DNA of 64,000 bases from Paraspadella gotoi (Eukaryota > Chaetognatha). The position numbers and the translations under genes are program-made. Where the stretch lies: contig CM119270.1 of NCBI GenBank assembly GCA_051294375.1, forward strand, positions 18,015,710-18,079,709, given 5' to 3'. Positions 11,861 to 23,873 of this stretch are shown here, piece after piece. The number at the start of each line of letters is the position of its first letter. Position 1 is the stretch's first letter. A model generated the notes under the pieces. It did no database searches and was not told the origin of the DNA. It saw nothing but the letters and a program-made list of their open reading frames with translations.

Positions 11861-12693
11861 TTCAATTGGATGAAAACTCTCCTTTCAGTGACAATTTAAC
11901 AATTTAACAATTTTCCGTTGTTTAAATTAGGTTTTAATCTCCACGTTATGACTTTTTTTCATATGAATTTTATATTTATTTTTTTCTACCGCAATCAATA
12001 TCAATGGCAAATGTTTATCTTAAGATATTTTAAGGTCAAACTGCAATTAATTTGACGGATTTAAAGAAAAAGAAAGAAATGCAAAAGGAAATCTTAAATT
12101 ACAGTGTAAGATATCAAACAACATTGTTCCTAAATAGAAAATAATATATGGAAACTTTTTTTTTTGGTAACACGTACCACGTTGAATATTACCAGCATGA
12201 AATACGACCAAGGCGCAAGTTGTATTAGAGTATAATTCAAAATTGTGTGGGTGCAACACAAAGTAGAAATCAATTTAATTCATATTTGACATCAATATTT
12301 CATCCACATATATATATTTAAGTTTATTAAAGGAAAACTCTCTCCAAAGTTATCAAAGCTCGTTAGAATGGGAAATGTGTTATTAGACCAAACCTGCCTC
12401 CTTAAAAAAATGGATGAAGAAACAAAAAGTACTAATGAACTTTCAAAGGTAACCAATTGAAAAGTATTTAGGTTTATCTAAGTTCGACAATATGCAAATG
12501 AGAGGGAGGCGGTAAAAGTCCTATGGGATGAATTAAATTTTTTTTTGACACACGCAATGGGGCATTGTGACAGGTTCGCCTATAAACTTGATTCCGTGAC
12601 TCCTTAAGTGAAGTCAGCAGCTCACAACCCAATGCTACCAGGATCTATCCCCAAGGGCTACAGACCTATATACTGTTTTCAGCCCACTTCGTA

Positions 12694-12891
12694 ATGAAAA
12701 AATTACTGAACGGTTTTTTAAACTTAACGATTTTTTTCTTAAATATTTATTATTTAAACTCTGTTGCAAACCAACGTTGTAATTCTTACGCTTTTTATGA
12801 TTGGACGCGTATAACAGTGAACTTCGAAGAAGAAGGCTTTTACCTCAAAAATAAAAAAAATCCTAACACGGAGAAGCAACTAATTATTTAA
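12694..12891 (+). CDS. Small ORF with hydrophobic N-terminus (doubtful)
   Basis: A 65-codon ATG-to-stop frame begins MKKLLNGFLNLTIFFLNIYY, which scores by eye as a signal peptide, followed by a short polar tail with one Cys. It has no splice signals, no known domain and AT-rich codons unlike the other genes here. A chance frame in AT-rich DNA is at least as likely. Confidence 0.15.
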   Translation: MKKLLNGFLNLTIFFLNIYYLNSVANQRCNSYAFYDWTRITVNFEEEGFYLKNKKNPNTEKQLII

Positions 12892-12932
12892 TAAATATTA
12901 AATAATAAAAATAAAGTAAGAAACATTCTCAC

Positions 12933-13080
12933 CTCTCAACGAAGCAAGACGTCTTCCTCTCCGGATGGATGTCGCGTCTCTGACGAAAAGACGGAGTCTC
13001 AAGTTTTATGAGGAAGTTCTCCGAGGAGGAGGAGGAGGAGGAGGAGGAGGAGGAGGAGGAAGTAAAATATTCAGAAATGA
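12933..13080 (-). CDS. Candidate minus-strand exon downstream of the ham/MECOM fingers
   Basis: On the minus strand an open frame runs from a Ser repeat (GAG-trinucleotide tract) through ENFLIKLETPSFRQRR to SCFVER and ends in a good splice donor (GAGAG|GTGAGA). It lies about 1 kb downstream of the last recognised zinc finger and could be a later exon of that gene. It contains no zinc-finger Cys/His, and its 5' boundary cannot be placed. Confidence 0.3.
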
Positions 13081-13629
13081 AAGGAGATAATGGATTAATT
13101 ATGTCACTTTTTTTTTTCTTTTTCATAGATAAAGAGAAAAGGAAGCAAATGAACTAATAACGTCATCTTCTTTTGAATCAATTATGTGTTTTTGTTTAAG
13201 AGAAGGAAATTTAAGAGATATTGTTTTATTTATTATTTATTAATTCATAGAAATACATAAGTCAGTAATATATATATGCTTTATATATTATACATGGTCC
13301 ATATTTTTTTTCTTATCGAACTAATGAAGTAAAAACAAATGCTAGATTCTCTAACTTAAAAGAGTTCATTTCAAATTGTGCCGTAACAACCCTAAATATC
13401 CATTGAATAATATAAATATTATAATATTACGTTATTCTTATACTATACGTTCCCATAATAAAGCTATCGAGCTACAAAAGGTCATTCAACTGTTGTTCTA
13501 CTGCAAAAAAAAAAAATAACCAAGTCAAATTCAAGGTCTGACAAAATCGGTGCGATATATATTATTCCATAACAATTCCGATCGGTTGAAAAAACATGTC
13601 AAAACACAGGATAAAGTAAAAAAGTAAAT

Positions 13630-14010
13630 TTTCTCTTCTTCTTCCTTTCTTTTTCCTTATACTCCTTTCTTCCTCTTTCTTTTTTTTCCCACGTCCCCTT
13701 CCTCTCATTTCTACTCTTTTCTTTCTCCCTATACTCCTTTTTTTGACCTTCCCTATTTCTCCCTTCCTCCCTCCTCTTACCCCTCTCCTTCTCTCCTTTC
13801 CTCCCTCACCCTACCCCTTTCCTCCTCTTCCTTTCCTTTCTTTCCTCCCTTTCCTCCTTTACTCCTCCCCTTACCCCTATTCCTCCTTCCCTCCTCTTCT
13901 CCCTCCCTCTTACCCCCTCTCCTCTTCTCTCCTTTCCTCCCTCACCCTACCCTCTCTCCTCCTTCCCCACTTCCTCCCTTTCCTCCCTCTTCTTCTTCTC
14001 ATCCTCTTCT
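13630..14010. repeat. Pyrimidine-rich low-complexity tract
   Basis: Irregular CCTTTCCTCCCT-type sequence on the plus strand, several hundred bp long. The last recognised ham finger exon runs into it on the minus strand, so that exon's 3' end is unclear. Confidence 0.85.
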
Positions 14011-17000
14011 TCCTCCATCATCCTCGTGATTTTCGTGAGAAGATCTTCCTTCTCCTCTTTCCCGTGAATGTTTCTCACGTGACGTTGAAGATTCGAGGAA
14101 ATCGAGAAGCAACGATCGCATTTTTCGCATCTGAAATCAACGATGGAATTTAACAATTTAATTAATAATTGAATTAAATAGTGGAATTATTGAAACAATT
14201 CATTATTATTTCATAAACTAGACATTCTATACTTGATCAAATCATTATATCCAAAGCAATCGAGGTGAAATGGTTCCTGTCCCATTTATTTTCAAAATTA
14301 CCAGTTAATCTTATAATAGTAATAAGTCAAATGTTTCAAATTTAAAAAAAAAAACTTTTTTTAGAAATTAAATAATCATAAGGCTCATTATTCGAAATCA
14401 AGAGTGCTGTAAAAATCTTGAATTTAATTATCATTTAAGCGTGACCTCATCCGAAAATAATTTCCATCTAACGAAATCAACCACGAATCGAACTCCCCCC
14501 ATCCCTTCTCCCCTCACTCCCCCCCACCCACCACCCCTGCACCCTTTTTCCCTTCCCCCCCATCCCTGCCCCCTACTCCCTCGGCCCCCCTAACGCCATC
14601 CTCACTTGTAAGGCTGTTCCCAGTGTGGTTCTCAAGTGTCTCGTCAGATTCGCCGAACGCGGAAAATGTTTCCCGCAAAACTTGCATGCGTAGCGGCGGC
14701 GGCGGAGGCGGTCGGCGGCGGGCTGCGGCGGATAGGCTGCGACGCCCGCGGCGGCCGGGACTGATCCGGCGTCGGCGGCGGCCGCTACCGGAACCGGAAT
14801 GGCGGCGCCGGGAGAGAATCTCGGCGTCAAAGTGGAAGAGTTAGAGTCGGAAAGAGCGCCGAGATTCGGGGCGCCAACGACGCCGGTTGAACCCACGGCG
14901 CCGTAATAAAATGATTGACCCGAGGGAAACGGGCGAACGACTTCGAAGCGACCGTGGTAATTCTGAGGTCGCTGTGGCTGTTGTAATTGCAGATGGTGCT
15001 GTTGTGACGTCGGGAAATGGTGAAACACAGGGGATGAGGAGGAGGAGGAGGAGGAAGACGAAGAGGAAGACGATGGACCACTCGACGGCCTTTGAAACTT
15101 CCTGTCGTCCTCATTGGATGCGGATTTTATTGCCGATTCGTCGTCGAACGAATTGTGCTGAATCGAGACAAGGTAGGGATTCTGCAGCGATTGATGTTGT
15201 GGATCGTATTGTTGCTGTAGTGGATAAATCGGTGGCTGCTGCAGAGAATGCTGCTGTTGCTGTTGCTGATGAGAATGTCGTTGCTGGAGATAAAACTCTT
15301 CTTCCCTGGATCTACTCAAATCGAGCGGCGCCTCGGATCTCGACGCGGCGCCAGTAACGACGCCGGGGACGACTCGAACGGCGGCTTTGTCTAGAGTTGG
15401 CGCCGCTTCTCTAGAAAGGTCGTCTTCGCGGCGACGATATCCCGAAGGCGGCGCTTTCGGCACCACCTGTTCGGTTCGGCCGGTGACGGCGTCGATTTGA
15501 TCGCTTCTCGGCAAAGTCCATTCGTCTCCTGCGCCACCGGCGTCACCGGCGCCACCGGCGTCTCTTGTTGGCGCCGTCCAAGAGGAACAAAGATGCGGCG
15601 CCGACGGAGCTTGACAATCGGAGCAGGAACAAGGTCGGGATTGAAGAGAGCGCTGGCTGCGCTGCTCCTGCTGTTGCGGCTGCTGTTGATAAACAGTCTG
15701 TTGCTGTAGCTGCTGTGATTGCTGCAACGAATGAAGATGTTGAAGAGGCTGAGGGGCGTAGGAAGGCTGCAACGCTGGAGTCGACATACGAGAAGAGTCT
15801 GGCTGTTGCAGAGAAGGTTGCTGCGAGAAAGAATGCTGCAAAGGTGGTTGCGGCAAGGGCGGTAGAGGGGGAGCGCCGGGTGTCGAGGACGTGGAATCGG
15901 GCGTCGCCGATTCTTCCGCCCACAATCTGATGGAGAAGTGATTGACTCTCGCCGACGCTGGAGACATCTGGCAGCCGCAGGGGCATTTGGAAGTGGGGCC
16001 AGGGGTGGAGGGGTTCGTGTCTATAGGGGCAAGGGTGGGGGTGTGACCTGGAAGGAGGACGTTACGCGGCGGCGGACTCGCCAGCGTCGCTTCAGGGCCG
16101 CGCGGTTGCAGCAGAGCAGGATGAGGCGGCGGCGGCGGCGGCGGCGGATGTTGATGCAGCCGCGGCGGAAAAGCGTAGCGGGACGAGTCCGCGCTGAGTA
16201 ACGGATCCGGTGCCGGGGAGAAAGTGGAAGGCGCCAAGGGGGCGACCGAGGGCGGCGCCCAAGAAGGCGTCAGGGAGAACGGAGGAGGCGCCGGGGATGG
16301 AAAAGGCGCCCAGGATGGTGGATGAGATTCTCTGGAAGGAATAGAGGGCACAGTAGATTTTTTTAAAAAAGTGGGATTTGAAATTAATTTTTTGGGGATT
16401 GAATATCTCGTTTTGGGCCAACAGAATGTGCAAATATAAATTAAAGATGGAGGTGTTAAAACGTCACTTTGGCGATTGTAGGGGGGGGAAACAGAATCGC
16501 ACAAGTTGGAACGATTTAAGAGAGAAAAAGAAATAGGGGAGTCTTTTTCGGAATAGAAGACATTGGGGATTTAGTTAACCGAATACATCGGACTCATTAA
16601 AAATTCACGAATCTAATCTCGTTTGGTCGACGCAAAAATCGGGGACTTTTTCTCCTTTTAAATCCTATCACTATTCGATTTTCTATTTTATTTACTCGCG
16701 GGAGGGGGGCGGGGGGGAGGGTTATGAAGTCAGATCCGCAATGGAATTTTTTTTTTTTTTTTTTTCCTTTTCTTTCAAAAAAAAGGAACCTTGATTCATC
16801 TCTTCTATTATTCGCTCTTCCTTCTCTGCCCGTCCCCATTGTAATCCTGCTCATCTTTACCCTCCTCCTCCTCCTCTTCCCACTCATCTTCATCCTTATT
16901 AACTCCCGTGCCCTGGGGCGATTTTCCCACAATTAAGTTCCCCCTACCCCCAGTCCGGAGTTTTGTCTTTAAATATCCTGTCGGCTTTCTTTCTTTTTTT

Positions 17001-17046
17001 TTTATCTTTCTTTCTCTTTTTCTTTTTACTTTCTTTTCTTTTTCAT

Positions 17047-17077
<31 letters not shown>

Positions 17078-17078
17078 C

Positions 17079-17109
<31 letters not shown>

Positions 17110-17110
17110 C

Positions 17111-17146
<36 letters not shown>

Positions 17147-17572
17147 TATTACTGTCTTTCTTTCTCTTACAAGTTCTCCCTTAAGCTTACATCTCTGATG
17201 TGTCCCCTTTGGCATAAACAGATAAAAAGTCATTAAACACACTTGAAATTTTTATGTGTCCCGTCAGAGTTCAGGGGACAATTTGTGATTGATGACAGAA
17301 AGGTAGTTTTCACCAATCTTAGTTCTTCATCAATTACTTATGATATCTATAATAGAACTGAACGAACGATAAGTATCTAAGACCCTCTTAAAACGGTTTG
17401 TCGGACAGTTCACGATCCAAGAGTGACATCCTAAACAAAGGAACAATCTAAAAAAACGTGCTGCAGGTTAAAACATGTGCGTTGAATCTTTTCACCACGT
17501 GTAAATAGGTGCGGCATTTTTTAGGGTCAGTTGAACTTACCTCGGCGACGCTTGCTGCTGAATCAAAGTCAT
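13947..17572 (-). CDS. ham: Hamlet/MECOM (PRDM3/16)-type zinc-finger transcription factor, partial
   Basis: Minus-strand exons: 17572-17541 ([10 protein letters not shown], donor GAG|GTAAGT), 16331-14606, and 14130 to about 13950. Phases fit: AG|A makes Arg at the first junction and AA|A makes Lys at the second. The central exon encodes a Pro/Gln/Ser-rich linker with the CtBP-binding motif APLDLSRS (about 15309-15332), then finger [20 protein letters not shown]. The next exon completes [20 protein letters not shown]. These two consecutive fingers are nearly identical to the C-terminal cluster of EVI1/MECOM, PRDM16 and Drosophila Hamlet. The family represses or activates transcription in neural and stem-cell fates. 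Between the fingers the expected HTGEQPYK linker is frameshifted by two missing bases; restoring two bases gives exactly the right exon phase. The PR domain, N-terminal fingers and the third C-terminal finger were not found. Confidence 0.85.
17045..17165. repeat. (TTTC)n microsatellite inside the ham intron
   Basis: TTTC tetranucleotide tract of about 120 bp with CTCT interruptions, between the first recognised ham exon and the long linker exon. Confidence 0.95.
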
Positions 17573-18451
17573 TTTTTTTTATTGTTTGGAAACCGATAAG
17601 AAAAAAAAAACTTCGGGTATATCTAATGTTTTGTATGTAATGTTTTCAAAAAACCGACAGTCGTTTGTTGACAAATTTAAATGTACGTTAGTTTGTTAAG
17701 AAAAAATGACGACTCGATCAAAAGAGAAGAGACGCTTCAAAACAAAATGGAGGCGTCGATCTTCGAAGATCGAAAGAATTTTTTTGGGGGAGAAGCCTCG
17801 CTTGGACGAGAGAGGAAGAGAGACAGAGACAGAGACAGAGAGACAGAGGAAGAGTCGAGAGTGTCGAGAAAGTCTCTTCCTTCTCTTCTCGGGGAGAAGA
17901 CAAGGGAGGAAGAGGGGGAAGAGAAGGAGGAAGACTTTGGGGTGGAATGGCGGGACGATGACGAAAGACGACGACGACGACGACGACGAAAACGATCCAG
18001 ACGAAGATGGACCCGCTTCTAGTTAGTCACGCACTTTCCCAAATTCCTTCGCGGAGAAATTACAAACGTGGTACATCGGGGGAGGGATTCCCTCACTGAT
18101 TCAATATATATATCCATTCAGGCATTTTGACTAATACTTGAAAAAATGTCATTAATTGTCGATCGATTAGCGTTTGTGATCTTTTTGGGTTTAATCATCG
18201 AGGGAAAAAAAAAAACTATCAATTAATGAGAGAACTTAATTCGAAAGTTAATTAGGTTACAAAGTCTCTCACGGTTATCGTTTGGCAAAATCCTCCCCCT
18301 CGGGGAAAAACGAATACATTTTTAATCATCATTAAATCGATGAATCGTAGTACATAAATTGTAGGAATTAAATATCATTAACGTTGGATTCGATATCGTG
18401 ACAACGTGAGGCAATGGACGGCGATTGCTTGAATCAGAGGATAAATATGCT

Positions 18452-18642
18452 GGCTCTCTTTTCCCAAGGCGTCCCATTTCGGTTCCTATATCCCCGAACG
18501 TAAATTCAACCCAGATGTTTAACTATAATCTGTTACCAATCTTATAACCTGATCCCTAATCCCTAAACATTATTGCCGAGTCTTTAACCCAAAATTAATT
18601 TCAAATTTAAGATGAAATGGAACGTTTTGCGAAAATGGAATC
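18452..18642. mobile_element. MITE-like element, diverged copy
   Basis: The left end GGCTCTCTTTTCCCAAGGCG is followed by TCCCATTTCGG. The right end AAATGGAACGTTTTGCGAAA is its imperfect inverse. Interior motifs (ATCCCTAATCCCTAAAC, TTTAACC) resemble those of the copies at 3729 and 51736. Confidence 0.45.
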
Positions 18643-19814
18643 GAAACCCTCGCGACCAAAATTCAACGATGGATGTCGAGAACGAAAATTTTTTCGGCGG
18701 GAAAAATCGTCTTGACGACATCGCGATATCCGAGGGTGACTCAACCGTGAGAGACGGGAACAATTTGCGGATTAATTGATATTATTTCATTTCAAAACAT
18801 TAACACAATTAATTTTTTTTTTTTGGGGTCGCATCTGCTGGAGGAGAGGAAGGACGACGACGATGAGAAAGACGATGAGGGGAAACAATGACACTGATCC
18901 AAGAAGAGGATGACAATGAAGACGATGGAGATTTAATGACAACGATGACAAAATTATTGATGCGTACGGGGAAGGCAAAGAAAATTGGTAAAAATGAACA
19001 ACAAAGGCGACGGCGATGACAATTTTGTCATTATCTCATGGGATAATGACAAGATTATTAAAATATTAAAAATTAGTACAATAAACATATGGTAAATAAC
19101 AATTGACAACGAGCAAACAAATAGTAAATAAAAATAAAGCCAAAACTCAAAAAAGGAGCTGACACTTTCCTCGCAGGAGACGTACGACAAGAGCGACAGA
19201 CGACGACAAGACGAACGACGACGACGACGACGATGCGACGACAAGAATACACGAGACGACGACGACGACGACGAACGATACGACACATGACGACGACGAA
19301 AGACGAACGACGAGACGGACGGACGACGACGAACGGACTCTGAGGGACACGGGACCTTTTTTCGAATTGTTTTCCCACAGGGACGAAGACGATTCGATTG
19401 AAACGAGTCACTTTAATTGGCGAAAAGACGATTCCAGACCAGGAAGACGAAGAGAGGAGGAGAGAAGAGAGAAGAGAGTGAGGAGAGAGAGAGAGAGAGA
19501 GATGAGAAGAGAGAGAGAGAGAGAGAGAAGAGAGAGCAAGAGGAAGAGAGAGACGCTCTCTCCACAATTTCTCGCTACGATTCCATCGGAAGTGAATCAT
19601 CACGTCATTCAAAACAACTAATATTACATTTCCTACGTTCGCTTTAGAATGTGATACAGAGTGTTTGAGTTTTCGCCCAAACTTTTATATCACGTCTTGG
19701 GTTTTTTTTTTTCGGGAATAAAAGTAACTCTTACATCAATAAAACTTGATACATTTGTGCTTCTCAAAAATACGTACATATTTGGCTTTATATCATTCGG
19801 AAGTTACTCTGTAA

Positions 19815-20240
19815 ACATTCATTCATTCATTCATTCATTCATTCATTCATTCATTCATTCTTTATTTCATTCATTCATTTATTTATTCGTTCATTTATTC
19901 ATTCATTAATTCATTAATTAATTAATTCCTTCATTCATTCATTCATTTAATCATTAATTAATTAATTAATCCATTCATTCATTTATTCATTAATTCATTC
20001 AATCATTAATTCATTCATTCATTCATTCTTTCATTCATTAATTAATCCATTCATTCATTCATTAATTCATTAATTAATCCATTCATTCATTCATTCATTT
20101 AATTATTAATTAATCCATTCATTCATTTATTTATTAATTCATTCAATCATTAATTCATTCATNNNNNNNNNNATTCATTCATTAATTCATGCATTCATTC
20201 ATTCATTAATTAATCCATCCATTCATTCATTCATTATACC
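19815..20240. repeat. (ATTC)n satellite-like tract
   Basis: About 420 bp of ATTC with ATTA variants, broken by a 10-N gap at 20163-20172. The complementary GAAT tract occurs at 36447-36725. Confidence 0.97.
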
Positions 20241-20649
20241 CTTTTATGTGATTTTTCATCGTTTTACACTCCAGACTACAATTTCAAATGTGGGAGATGC
20301 CACGAGATCGACGGCAATGATGCCAAATTAAAAACAATTTATCCTTGACATTTTACGACGACGACGACGACGACGACGACACGACGACAACGACGACGAC
20401 GACGCGACGACGACGACCGGTTGTGTTGACTCACCTTTCGTCGCGGGTAAGGTCGTGGTAAGTTCGAAAGGGAGGGAAAAGGTTGGCAGGAAGGGAACTT
20501 ACCGCGATGGGAAGTAAACTTCGCACCCCGACCAAGAAAAGAAGATAGCCTTACCCTCGCATGAGAACTTACCCAGAAAAAACTCGCCCACCGATGGGAA
20601 ACGGGAGGGAAACGGAAATAGAGATGAGAGAGAGATGATATCAGAAGAT

Positions 20650-20680
<31 letters not shown>

Positions 20681-21203
20681 TGAAGAGAGAGAGAGGAGAG
20701 ATGGGAGAGGAAGGACGAGAACTTAGAGGAGAGGAGAGAGGAGATGAGAGAGGGAGAGAGAACTCGGTTCTTAGGCTTTGACGTTTATTAGCGGAACCTT
20801 TTGACGTCTTCCACTTGGTTGAACGTTGAATTTAAGCGATGTTAATTGACTTTCACGCCGTGAAAGTTGACGGAATCGGTGAGCGTGAGAGTGATTGCTG
20901 TGGCGGTGTTGGGCGGTGATGGGGTGATGGGGTGATGAGGGTGACTGTATTGGGTGAAGATTGCAACAGGGGTGAATGATTGTCGCAAGATATTTTTTTT
21001 TGTAACCCTTGAACTTTGAAGGCTTTATTTATTTTTTTAATTAGAAACCAGTTAGACAAATAAATAATTTATATAAAATAATATAATATATAAATCATTT
21101 TAATAATAATATAAATAAATAATATAATTAATAATAATATATAATATAATTATCTATTTCTAGGAAATTAAGTATCCCGTTCTTGCCACGATTTATATTC
21201 TTT

Positions 21204-21413
21204 NNNNNNNNNNNNNNNNNNNNNNNNNNNNNNNNNNNNNNNNNNNNNNNNNNNNNNNNNNNNNNNNNNNNNNNNNNNNNNNNNNNNNNNNNNNNNNNNN
21301 NNNNNNNNNNNNNNNNNNNNNNNNNNNNNNNNNNNNNNNNNNNNNNNNNNNNNNNNNNNNNNNNNNNNNNNNNNNNNNNNNNNNNNNNNNNNNNNNNNNN
21401 NNNNNNNNNNNNN
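21204..21413. other. Assembly gap (210 N)
   Basis: Run of 210 N. Confidence 0.99.
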
Positions 21414-21924
21414 GATTTTACTTTTGGTTTCACTTGTAAATTATAAAAGTTTAAATAAATCAATTTGCCAAAGTTAGCGGTGCTAATTTTTCAAATTCTC
21501 TCGTACAACCAAAAATTTCTTGTTAACTTTAAAGTTTAATGCTAATTAAAAAAAAATATAAAAAGGCCATAATATTTCATAGGCGATCGAACGATTTCTT
21601 TTCGTGGATTAACTTTTCTTACTTCGCATCGATGCCTCGTCTAAAAAAAAATTATTAAAAACGAAGCCGAGAATTAATTATGAAAAAATAAATAAAAATC
21701 ATCATCGAACAAGAAAAAAAAATGATTTCTTTCTCAAAAACTTTGTTCCGGTCGCCGAATTTGTTTTTGTTCAGTCGGAACACGCGAGTCCGGACAAGTC
21801 TGTGGACAAAGATTAGGACAAAGGCTTGGACAAGTTTCTGCCTCACAAAGACGGGAAACTTTTATTCCATCCCCTCTCCTGGGAACCTTGTTCCGAGATG
21901 AGTCTCACGCCATCTTTCGTTCGA

Positions 21925-22010
21925 CCAATCAGAGGTCGAGGATTAGACTCTTCGCGTGAATTGGCCAATAGGAGGACGAGGAGATTTTATTTAGTGTAAT
22001 ATGGGCCAAT
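21925..22010. promoter_or_regulatory. Triple CCAAT-box cluster
   Basis: Three CCAAT boxes at 21925, 21965 and 22006, with similar flanks: GACCAATCAGAGGTCG, GGCCAATAGGAGGACG and GGCCAATCGGAAGTCG. They are spaced 40 and 41 bp, close to four helical turns, all in one orientation. CCAAT boxes in such arrays bind NF-Y in animals. No TATA box or certain downstream gene was identified, so the promoter role is an inference. Confidence 0.45.
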
Positions 22011-22322
22011 CGGAAGTCGTGAGATCGAAAAGTCAAACAAGAAGAAGAAAGCTTAAAAACCATAAAGAATTTGGGGTCAACAGCTTTGTTCAAAATTGCA
22101 ATCGATTAAAGACTGTGATATGTGAATAATGATAACAACTCTTCTCTACATGATTACTACCTTTAGTAAAATTATCACTTAATTAGTAATAAAGAACATG
22201 TAATTTTCGTCGATTAGTTTTTCATTTTTAACCTTTATGATCCAAAGATAAATGCGTACGTCTATTGATCCTTTAATGATGAGAAGGATATGCAATCATT
22301 TGGCGCTTCCGGCGACAATGAT

Positions 22323-22425
22323 CTCTCTCTCTCTCTCTTCTTCTCTCTCTCTCTCTCTCTCTTCCTCTCTTACTCACCTGCTCTCTCTCTCTCTTCTCTC
22401 CTTCTCTCTCTCCTCTTCTCCTCTC
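22323..22425. repeat. Interrupted (CT)n tract
   Basis: CT-rich low-complexity DNA. Matching GA tracts follow at 22628-22735, 22914-22975 and 23940-24125. Open frames across them are Ser/Leu or Arg/Glu repeats and were discounted. Confidence 0.85.
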
Positions 22426-23613
22426 CCCTCCATGATCCCCCACCCGAAATCTCCTCCCCGTTCCCACGCTCGCCAACCCCCGGAAGGTCAAGGGGGGTTC
22501 CACGAGCTGAGGTTTCGTGTCTCGTGATGCGTTTGGCGAGTTGGTGTCGTGGAGAACAAGGGGGAATCGAACCGGGACTCTGATAATATGAGGGAGACAG
22601 AGATGCCCTCCGCCCCTTTCTTCCGTGCGGAGAGAGAGAGAGAGAGAGAGAGAGAGGAGTCGAGAGGAGGAAGGAGAGAGGATGGGAGAGAGAGGGAGAT
22701 GAAAGAGAAGAGGAAGGAGAAGGAGAGAAAAGGTAGGAGAGACGAGTAGTCGGTGTGTACCGCGGATAATTATTAGATTAATTAATTCGGTTAAATCAGC
22801 AAACGCCCGGTGAGGGGAAAAGTAAGAGCAAAAAAAAATTCAAAATACAGTCGATAGGAAAAAAATTTTTTTATCTTGGTAACAGTATATATTGTGTTAC
22901 TTTTAAGTAGATGAGAGAGAGAGAGAGAGAGAAAGAGGAGAAGAGAGGGATGAGGAGAGAGAGAGAGAGGAGACTCTCGATGCCACTACCACAGTTAATA
23001 TTTCCTTCTATCTCCCTCCCTTCCCTCTTTCCCAAGAGCGTCGAAGATTCTCTCTAGATTTAATTAACGCATCGAATTTAAAAGGAAATCATCCTGAACA
23101 ATATGTGGCTTATTGGTGCTACTGTGAGCGGAGGGTGGCGGGGAATCTCCCCCTCGCAGGGGAGAAAGGGGTGATGAGGGAGAGGGGGAGAGTAGATGGA
23201 AGGAAATCGTCTCCCTTGATCGATTTCTTAGTTTGAATATTTTATAATATTGTTTAATACAAATTAGTCCATATATTATATATATTCTAACGTCGAGCGC
23301 TTACACACTTTAACAGATGATAACCATAGCGATCGGCTTTTCTTATCACTATATCTTAACTTTAATCCACTGGGAATCAAAATTTGTTTATTGAATTAAT
23401 TTAAAATAATTAAATAGATATATCTGTTTAATACTATCGACTTTGTTTATTTGGTAAACTCATGTTTCGACTTAAAGAGTGTACTTCCATTAAAACGAAA
23501 TGTTTCTGAGATGATTTTAAATACATCTTCCATACTTTAATCAAAAAAAATTAATTCAGATTTAAGAAATTGAATTTTGAATCAAGAAATTTTTCTCATT
23601 GGAAAAAATAAAA

Positions 23614-23873
23614 CGATGGACAAGCCATCAAGTTTATCCGATGCCGCAAATACGACGGAATGAGTTACGGCTACGGAGCCGGCGCTGTTGCTGATGAGGC
23701 GCTGAGGAGAAGCTGCGCCGGTTCTACTCTCGGCTTGCGGGCCGAACTGCGAGATGAATCGGATGCCATCGGCGCATATAAATCATCAGTGCAGAGCGGC
23801 AGGAGTGCCATAACGGAGGACAGGTGCCATCGGCGGCCATGTGGCATCGGGCAATCTTTCCTCAGCTCCTCAG
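23614..23873 (+). CDS. Candidate exon, unknown family
   Basis: An open frame of about 87 codons has balanced, gene-like composition (IKFIRCRKYDGMSYGYG, then ALRRSCAGSTLGLRAEL, then GAYKSSVQSGRSAITED) and GC-richer codons than its surroundings. It can end at a donor-like TCCTCAG|GTATTA at 23874. No acceptor was fixed at the 5' end and no domain recognised. The motif GCCATCGG occurs twice within it. Confidence 0.35.

Larger units (their letters stand above)
9650..12690. other. AT-rich spacer with simple repeats
   Basis: No coding exon supported. It contains a (CT)n/(CTTT)n tract at 10434-10530, an (AT)n tract at 11815-11857, TTAAATTAAA runs near 11400-11480 and two copies of the ACCGAC-type repeat. 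The longest minus frame (11040-11285) is Phe/Asn/Lys-rich with no recognisable domain. Confidence 0.5.
17600..21200. other. Repeat-rich region without a firm gene
   Basis: It contains GA, GAC and ATTC tracts. Weak coding hints only: an acceptor-like TTGTTTTCCCACAG at 19379 followed by DEDDSIETSHFNWRK on the plus strand, running into an Arg/Glu repeat; and, on the minus strand at about 20446-20556, an open frame ending ...FRTYHDLTRDE at a GTGAGT donor. Neither has a known domain or a partner exon. Confidence 0.4.

Noticed and set aside
19815-20240. CRISPR-like regular repetition
   Set aside because: It is a plain ATTC tetranucleotide satellite in a eukaryotic genome, with no spacers.
20275-20320. 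FKCGRCHEIDG, resembling a zinc-binding knuckle after an AG
   Set aside because: The frame closes within a few codons and there is no partner exon; a chance CxxC.
22545-22600. Possible tRNA on the minus strand (GGTTCGATTCCC-like box B)
   Set aside because: The flanking bases do not form a five-pair T stem, and no D arm, anticodon arm or acceptor stem was found.
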